NCBI GenBank assembly: GCA_003694975.1
Contig: RFJH01000278.1
Location: forward strand, 1-10,279
Direction: 5' to 3'
From: Anaerolineae bacterium
Lineage (GTDB): Bacteria > Chloroflexota > Anaerolineae > Anaerolineales > Villigracilaceae
Length of the DNA: 10,279 nucleotides
The notes under the pieces were generated by a model. The model did no database searches. It saw nothing but the letters and a program-made list of their open reading frames with translations, and was not told where the DNA came from. Numbering within the stretch: position 1 is the first letter of the stretch; each line of letters begins with the position of its first letter. Of the stretch, positions 5,895-10,279 are shown in pieces. A program made the position numbers and the translations under genes.

Positions 5895-7118
5895 ATGACC
5901 ACAATCCTTGTTGTAGACGATTCCGAACTCAACCGCAAACTGGTCTCTGCCGCGCTTCAGGCAGATGGCCACGAAGTACACACTGCCGAGAATGCCGCCC
6001 AGGCATTGGAGATGGCCGGGCGACTCCGTCCCTCCATGGCCATTCTGGATGTGATGATGCCCGATATGAATGGCTATGAACTCTGCCGTCGCCTGCGGCA
6101 GATGACGGTCACAGCCCACATCCCCATTATGATCCTCACATCCCTGAGCGAACTCGACGAGAAACTGAAAGCCTTTGAGGCGGGGGCGGATGACTTCCTG
6201 GCCAAGCCCTTCCAACCCGAAGAACTGCGGGCGCGCGTCAAGGTGCTCTTGCGGCGAGCGACCATGGCGCCCTCAACAGCCGCCGTAGGCCAACAAGGGA
6301 AAGCCCTGGCCATCTTCTCGTTGCGCGGCGGCGTGGGCGTCTCCACGCTGGCGGTCAACCTGGCAGTGGGACTGGCGCAGGTCTGGCCCTTCCCGGTCGC
6401 CCTGGTGGACCTGGCGTTGGTCAACGGGCAAAGCGCTCTGATGCTCGATCTCCCCCTGCGCAACACCTGGAGTGACCTGAGCCACATCCCCGCCGAAGAA
6501 CTCGATGCCGAAGTGATAGACCGCGTCCTGCTGCGGCACGATGCCGGGGTCCACGTCCTGGCCGCGCCGCGCAGACCGGAGGAGGCCGAACTGCTCGGCG
6601 AAGCCCAGGTCGGTCGCGTCCTGGCGCTTTTGCGCGAGCGTTACCAGTACCTCATCTTCGATCTCCCTCACGACTTCAGCGAAACCACCCTCGCCGCCCT
6701 GGATGCCGCCGACCAGATCCTCCTGCTCCTCTCTCCCGAACTCGCCGCTACCCGCTGCGCCAGCATCGCCCTGGACGCCTTTGAGCAGGTAGGCTACACG
6801 GCGGAGAAAATCACCCTCGTCCTGAACTGGACGTTTCCGGGCAAAGGGTTGCCACGCCAGGAAATCGAGAAAGCCCTGGGGCGCGAAATCCGCATCGTCA
6901 TCCCCTATGCTGCGGAAACCCTGATCCCTTCGCTTACCCTGGGGAAACCTCCCACCTTACAAGCCCCCAATACCCCTCTCGCCGCCCTCTTCGAAGACCT
7001 GGCGTACTTCCTCAGCAAAAAAGAGCACAAACAAGCCCCGCCCGATCCCCAGCGGGAAGGGTACCGGCGCGTGATGCAGCGCGCCAAAGCACGGCAGCAA
7101 CGCAAAAAGGCGCGGTAA
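5895..7118 (+). CDS. Response-regulator receiver fused to CpaE/TadZ-type ATPase
   Basis: This 407-residue protein has two domains. Residues 1-121 form a CheY-like receiver: acidic pair Asp8/Asp9, phosphoacceptor Asp52 in LDVMMPDMNGYE, Thr82, and Lys104 in FLAKPF, all intact, so it should be phosphorylatable. Residues about 136-380 form a MinD/ParA-like ATPase of the CpaE/TadZ type, which localises Flp (Tad) pilus assembly in characterised systems. The P-loop reads RGGVGVST at 144-151, lacking the Walker lysine, and VALVDLALVNG and FDLPHDF supply the A' and Walker B-like strands. A basic tail (RRVMQRAKARQQRKKAR) ends the protein. The next gene, a Flp-type prepilin, begins 16 nt later, which supports a pilus role. 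No histidine kinase is nearby. Fusion and family are clear; the exact role is inferred. Confidence 0.9.
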   Translation: MTTILVVDDSELNRKLVSAALQADGHEVHTAENAAQALEMAGRLRPSMAILDVMMPDMNGYELCRRLRQMTVTAHIPIMILTSLSELDEKLKAFEAGADDFLAKPFQPEELRARVKVLLRRATMAPSTAAVGQQGKALAIFSLRGGVGVSTLAVNLAVGLAQVWPFPVALVDLALVNGQSALMLDLPLRNTWSDLSHIPAEELDAEVIDRVLLRHDAGVHVLAAPRRPEEAELLGEAQVGRVLALLRERYQYLIFDLPHDFSETTLAALDAADQILLLLSPELAATRCASIALDAFEQVGYTAEKITLVLNWTFPGKGLPRQEIEKALGREIRIVIPYAAETLIPSLTLGKPPTLQAPNTPLAALFEDLAYFLSKKEHKQAPPDPQREGYRRVMQRAKARQQRKKAR

Positions 7119-7134
7119 GGTAAAAGGAGGCGAT

Positions 7135-7893
7135 ATGCTCACTCGAAGATCAAACGCTTCGTGGAAAGGTCAGGGACTGGTGGAATTCGCCCTGCTACTG
7201 GCCCTGGTGGCCCTGGTGGCTTTCCTGGCACTACAAGCCATGGGCATCTCGGTTCGCGAGGCCTACTGTCGCGTCGCAAGCGCTTTTAGCGAGAACGCCT
7301 GCACCGATGCCGGCGTCTATTGCTCTACCAGTTTCGACGGCAAGACCGGCCACGAACACGAAGAGGAAGAGGACAATGAGGACAGAGGCATTGATGGCTG
7401 GGAAGCCAGGCGCGGACACTGGAAGGTCGAAGACGGCCAAATGTGCACATCAAAACACGCACGCATCTTCAACACCTGCTCCACCGAACTTCCCCAGGGC
7501 GATTACGAAATCCGCCTGGACGGAGCGACGCTAATGCAAGGCAACGGCTACGGCGTGTTCTTCCGCGTCTCCAATGTGGGCAGCCACTTCAACGGCTACA
7601 CCTTCCAGTACGACCCCGGTTACGGAGGCGGCGCCTTCATCTACCGCAAATGGGTCAACGGGCGCGAACTCTGGCCTCCCTTTGCCATTGCCTGGGCACC
7701 GAACTACGACTGGTACGGTGAGCCACACGACATCCGCATTGTGGTCAAAGGGAACACCTTCACGACGTACATTGACGGCCAGGAAGTGCTGACAGCCACC
7801 GACGACACCTACACCGAGGGCGCGGTCGGCCTGCGTTCCTGGGACCACACCCAGGCCTGTTTCGATGGCTTCACCATCGCCCCGGCGCCGTAA
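7135..7893 (+). CDS. Flp/TadE-type prepilin N-terminus fused to LamG/concanavalin-like domain
   Basis: This 252-residue protein begins with a short basic leader and a class III (Flp-type) prepilin signal: KGQGLVEFALLLALVALVAFL at 11-31. Processing between Gly12 and Gln13 would leave Glu17 at mature position +5, the hallmark of Flp pilins. True Flp pilins end soon after this helix. Here an acidic linker (EHEEEEDNEDRG, 74-85) leads into a beta-rich domain of about 165 residues. It contains YGVFFRVSNVGSHFNGYTF, QYDPGYGGGAFIYRKW and VKGNTFTTYIDGQEV, resembling concanavalin A-like/LamG or DUF1080-type glucanase folds. Six cysteines (45, 56, 63, 104, 115, 242) could form disulfides outside the membrane. 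AAAGGAGG at 7123-7130 fixes the start. It is probably a minor pilin or surface adhesin; ligand binding is inferred. Confidence 0.82.
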   Translation: MLTRRSNASWKGQGLVEFALLLALVALVAFLALQAMGISVREAYCRVASAFSENACTDAGVYCSTSFDGKTGHEHEEEEDNEDRGIDGWEARRGHWKVEDGQMCTSKHARIFNTCSTELPQGDYEIRLDGATLMQGNGYGVFFRVSNVGSHFNGYTFQYDPGYGGGAFIYRKWVNGRELWPPFAIAWAPNYDWYGEPHDIRIVVKGNTFTTYIDGQEVLTATDDTYTEGAVGLRSWDHTQACFDGFTIAPAP

Positions 7894-7917
7894 CGTCTGG
7901 GCTACTCCATCTCACCT

Positions 7918-7923
7918 GGAGGT
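7918..7923 (+). promoter_or_regulatory. Shine-Dalgarno site deciding the start of the third cassette gene
   Basis: GGAGGT lies 4 nt before the ATG at 7928. It argues for that start over the in-frame ATG at 7865, which lies inside the pilin-fusion gene and has no ribosome site. Confidence 0.75.
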
Positions 7924-7927
7924 CAAC

Positions 7928-8362
7928 ATGTTTGAGGAATCCCCCTCCCTGGAGGAATTCGAGCACGGTTTACCGGAAAAACTGCCCGATCAAGGCGCCC
8001 GACGTCGTGGCGTGCGCATCGCGATTGTGGTGCTCCTGGTCATTGCCTCGCTCCTGACCCTGACGAACTTCATGCGCTCCCAAACGGCGGCCTTCCTCCT
8101 CGGCACCGGCACCGTGCGCGGCGTGGTGCTCGATAATCGGGGACAGCCGTTCCAGGGCGAGGTCTATATCCTGGGCACCGACCTGGTCGCCGTCACGGAC
8201 GCAAACGGCGCCTTCGAACTGAGCCGCGTGCCGGCAGGCGACCAATCCCTCATTGTGGCCGATTCCGAAATCGGGCGAGAGTTCCGCATCCGCGTCACCG
8301 CAGGCGAAACCCTGGACGTGGGCGAGATTCGATTTACGGCCACCGCTATTCCGGGTCAATAA
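7928..8362 (+). CDS. Membrane-anchored carboxypeptidase-regulatory-like (CarboxypepD_reg) protein
   Basis: This 144-residue protein has an acidic cytoplasmic N-terminus (MFEESPSLEEFEHGLPEK), an Arg cluster (RRRG, 25-28), one membrane helix at about 29-46, and an exported domain at 60-138. That domain matches the carboxypeptidase regulatory-like/transthyretin-type beta sandwich: VRGVVLDNRGQPFQGEVYI, VTDANGAFELSRVPAGDQSLIV and GEIRFT. Such domains are non-enzymatic and common on bacterial surface proteins. Inside-positive charges predict the domain faces outward. The gene follows the pilin fusion by 34 nt with a strong ribosome site and is followed at once by a terminator, so it closes the cassette. 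It may act as a surface anchor or accessory to the pilin; that role is inference from context. Confidence 0.8.
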   Translation: MFEESPSLEEFEHGLPEKLPDQGARRRGVRIAIVVLLVIASLLTLTNFMRSQTAAFLLGTGTVRGVVLDNRGQPFQGEVYILGTDLVAVTDANGAFELSRVPAGDQSLIVADSEIGREFRIRVTAGETLDVGEIRFTATAIPGQ

Positions 8363-8379
8363 GAGGCGCGCCGCGCCTC
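8363..8379 (+). other. GC-rich hairpin directly after the cassette's last stop
   Basis: GAGGCGC-GCC-GCGCCTC forms a perfect 7-bp stem with a 3-nt loop starting one base after the TAA. No T-run follows, so it is not a terminator alone. It could protect the mRNA 3' end or assist the second hairpin just downstream. Confidence 0.5.
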
Positions 8380-8388
8380 GCTGCTGTC

Positions 8389-8424
8389 AGGGCGTCTCAT
8401 GAGGAGGAGAGACGCCCTTTCTTT
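8389..8424 (+). terminator. Rho-independent terminator of the pilin cassette
   Basis: AGGGCGTCTC at 8389-8398 pairs perfectly with GAGACGCCCT at 8409-8418 around a 10-nt loop, followed by TTCTTT. This is a typical intrinsic terminator for plus-strand transcription. On the minus strand the hairpin is followed by GACAGC with no T-run, so it should not work well for the convergent psuG transcript, whose stop codon overlaps the tail. Confidence 0.85.
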
Positions 8425-9349
8425 ACACATCTCGCAATCGTTTTCCGGTGGCCAGTGCCCTTGCTACCTGTGCCGCCAGACGGGCGTTATTGCGCAGGAG
8501 GGACAGGTTTGCCCGCAGTGAACGTCCTCCACTCAATTCATTAAGACGCTGCAACAGGAACGGAGTCAACGCCTGACCGTGAATCCCCGCCTCCTGAGCC
8601 TGGCGCGACGCCTGCACGATGAGCGGTTCGATCTCGGACCGGGGGATGGATTCCGCGACCGGGACCGGGTTCACCACCAGGACGGCGCTCCGCGCCCCCG
8701 CCCCCCAGTGGGCGCGCGCAAAGGCCGCCACCTCCTCCGGCGCATCCAGGCGGGCGCTCACACCCAACCCGCTTTCTCTCGAGTAGAAAGCCGGAAACTC
8801 GTCCGTCCGATAGCCGACCACCGGCACGCTTAGCGTCTCCAGCACCTCCAAGGTAGCAGGGAGATCGAGGATTGCCTTCGCCCCCGCGCAGACCACGACC
8901 ATCGGCGTATCGGCCAGGGCGTGCAGGTCGGCGGAGACATCGAAGGGCGATTCGCGGTGCACGCCGCCGATGCCCCCCGTTGCAAAGACGCGAATCCCGA
9001 CCCGATGGGCGATGTGCATTGTCCCGGCGACGGTCGTGCCGCCGGTGGCTTTCTGCACGATGGCCGCGGCCAGGTCGCGGCGGCTGATCTTGCGCGGCTG
9101 CGGCGTGGAGACCAGGCGCTCCAGGTCCGCATCTTCCAGGCCGACGCGCACGCGGCCATCCAGTACGGCGATGGTGGCAGGCAGAGCCGCGTGTTGGCGT
9201 ACCTCGTCTTCCATTTCGCGGGCCAGTTGGAGATTATCGGGATAGGGAAGGCCATGCGTGATAACGGTCGATTCCAGCGCAACGACCGCGCCTCCCCCCT
9301 GAAGCGCCTGCCGGATGTGGGGCAAGAGGGCAAAAGAGGATGGAAACAT
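8423..9349 (-). CDS. psuG: Pseudouridine-5'-phosphate glycosidase
   Basis: PsuG cleaves the C-C glycosidic bond of pseudouridine 5'-phosphate, giving uracil and ribose 5-phosphate, using a divalent metal. The 308-residue protein belongs to the indigoidine synthase A-like family. Signatures are VALESTVITHGLPYPDN (Glu26), TPQPRKISRRDL (Lys87), ATGGIGGVHRESPFDVS (Asp137, probable metal ligand), CAGAKAILD (Lys158, aligning with the Schiff-base lysine of the E. coli enzyme), VVGYRTDEFPAFY, VVNPVP and SLRANLSLLRNNA (Asn281). The frame extends 42 codons upstream into the kinase gene, but the family N-terminus and the TGATATG junction support the ATG at 9349, 1 nt after the psuK stop. There is no separate Shine-Dalgarno site, so translational coupling is likely. 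Identification is strong. Confidence 0.95.
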   Translation of the reverse strand: MFPSSFALLPHIRQALQGGGAVVALESTVITHGLPYPDNLQLAREMEDEVRQHAALPATIAVLDGRVRVGLEDADLERLVSTPQPRKISRRDLAAAIVQKATGGTTVAGTMHIAHRVGIRVFATGGIGGVHRESPFDVSADLHALADTPMVVVCAGAKAILDLPATLEVLETLSVPVVGYRTDEFPAFYSRESGLGVSARLDAPEEVAAFARAHWGAGARSAVLVVNPVPVAESIPRSEIEPLIVQASRQAQEAGIHGQALTPFLLQRLNELSGGRSLRANLSLLRNNARLAAQVARALATGKRLRDV

Positions 9350-9350
9350 A

Positions 9351-10279
9351 TCAGTAAGGGAGTTGTTCGTACAGCCTTTCGAGGGAGAGATCGGGGCAGA
9401 CTGCGCCGGGGTGTCGCAGAGTGAGCGAGGCTGCAGAGACGCCCAGTCGGACGGCCTCATCAATGTCCATCTCATGAAGCAGCCCGAAGAGAAAAGCAGC
9501 GGTCAGCGCGTCGCCCGCGCCGGTCGGGTCGGTGATCGAGGTGCGGATGGCGGGGATATGGCCTGTCGTCTCGGAGGTGGCATAAACCACACCGAACTCG
9601 GCCAGGGTCACTAGAGCGATCTCCACTCCCTGTTCGACCAGGGCACGGGCAGCCTCCAGAGCACTTTCCCGTTCCGAGGCTTCTACGGGGATTCCGGTCA
9701 GAATACTGGCTTCGGTGCTGTTCGGCGTGATGACGTAGAGTCGGTTGAGATACTTCTTCAGGCGTCCGGCGAGGCCGGAGGAGGTCGGGTCGGCACAGAC
9801 GGGGATCTTCGCCTTGCGCGCCAGGCTGAAGGCGGTGCGCAGCGTCTTTTCGGGGAGGTTGGCGTCCAGGAAAAGCAGGCCGGAGGTGTGGAAGAGGTCT
9901 TCGTGGGCGCGCAGGTAGTCGGAGGTGAGGGTGGACATGATGCGCATATCGTCTACGGCGAGTTCCAGGCGGCCTTGATTGCTCAGCACGCCCATATAGA
10001 AACCGGTGGGGTATTCCTCTGTCTTCAGGACGGCGGATACGTCCACGCCGGCATCTCTGGTATGGGCCAGCACCTGGCGACCGCTTTCGTCCTCGCCGAC
10101 GGCGCTCAGGAGGCGCACAGGGTGTCCCAGGCGCGCCAGGTTCTCGGCCACATTGCGCGCCACGCCACCGTACGAACGCCGCACGCGCGCCGGATTGGAC
10201 GTGCCCGGTTCGAGAGGGGCTTCGAGATAAGCGATAATATCCACCCCGGCCGCGCCGAGGACGAGGAGAGGGGAGGAGG
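9351..10279 (-). CDS. psuK: PfkB-family kinase, likely pseudouridine kinase; 5' end outside window
   Basis: This ribokinase/PfkB-family sugar kinase probably phosphorylates pseudouridine at the 5' position with ATP, given that psuG follows 1 nt downstream as in known pseudouridine catabolic operons. The glycine-rich signature YGGVARNVAENLARLG and the C-terminal signature DPTGAGDALTAAFLFG, with its final GAGD Asp as catalytic base, are intact. A GTG at 10244 could start a 297-residue product, but it would begin inside the first beta strand. The frame continues to the right edge encoding SSPLLVLGAAG before VDIIAYLE, the usual PfkB N-terminus. The true start is therefore just outside the window, and only a few residues are missing. 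The kinase family is certain; the pseudouridine substrate rests on linkage with psuG. Confidence 0.88.
   Translation of the reverse strand, partial: SSPLLVLGAAGVDIIAYLEAPLEPGTSNPARVRRSYGGVARNVAENLARLGHPVRLLSAVGEDESGRQVLAHTRDAGVDVSAVLKTEEYPTGFYMGVLSNQGRLELAVDDMRIMSTLTSDYLRAHEDLFHTSGLLFLDANLPEKTLRTAFSLARKAKIPVCADPTSSGLAGRLKKYLNRLYVITPNSTEASILTGIPVEASERESALEAARALVEQGVEIALVTLAEFGVVYATSETTGHIPAIRTSITDPTGAGDALTAAFLFGLLHEMDIDEAVRLGVSAASLTLRHPGAVCPDLSLERLYEQLPY

Noticed and set aside
7865..7927. An earlier start for the CarboxypepD_reg gene at ATG 7865
   Set aside because: It overlaps the end of the pilin-fusion gene and has no ribosome site, whereas GGAGGT precedes the ATG at 7928.
9350..9475. A 42-residue upstream extension of PsuG
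   Set aside because: It lies inside the psuK coding end in another frame, and family members start near MFPSSFALLPHIRQAL.

Overview
The window reads as bacterial chromosome from a GC-rich (about 60% by eye), gene-dense genome. Gene content suggests Chloroflexota (Anaerolineae-like): a receiver domain fused to a CpaE/TadZ-type ATPase, a Flp-type prepilin N-terminus, and a compact uracil-salvage operon. This assignment is inference from gene style, not from a marker gene. I see no rRNA, tRNA, CRISPR array, insertion sequence or phage gene.

Layout: (1) Positions 2-2760, plus strand: the end of a TPR-like protein whose frame is open to the left edge, then triosephosphate isomerase (tpiA, GTG start), a small four-helix membrane protein, and an integral membrane protein with an HELSH metallopeptidase motif. 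(2) Positions 2778-4753, minus strand: a tight operon read as upp (uracil phosphoribosyltransferase), an MTH1187/YkoF-like thiamine-binding protein 3 nt later, and a zinc alcohol dehydrogenase overlapping it by ATGA. (3) Positions 4901-5794, plus strand: a radical SAM protein with a SPASM/Twitch-like cysteine tail, divergent from upp. (4) Positions 5895-8362, plus strand: a three-gene surface cassette made of REC-CpaE/TadZ, a Flp-type prepilin fused to a concanavalin/LamG-like domain, and a membrane-anchored carboxypeptidase-regulatory-like protein, ending at a strong hairpin terminator. (5) Positions 8423-10279, minus strand: pseudouridine catabolism, with psuK (5' end cut off by the right edge) followed 1 nt later by psuG.

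Working together: PsuK phosphorylates pseudouridine and PsuG splits the product into uracil and ribose 5-phosphate. Upp, about 3.7 kb away, can convert the uracil to UMP, so the window holds a complete pseudouridine-to-UMP route, although the genes lie in separate operons.

The most unusual region is the 5895-8362 cassette. It pairs a TadZ-like ATPase lacking the usual P-loop lysine with a pilin-lectin fusion, and no Tad motor, secretin or prepilin peptidase gene lies beside it. Second is the radical SAM gene: it has no recognised partner, but a 43-codon frame ends 2 nt before its start.
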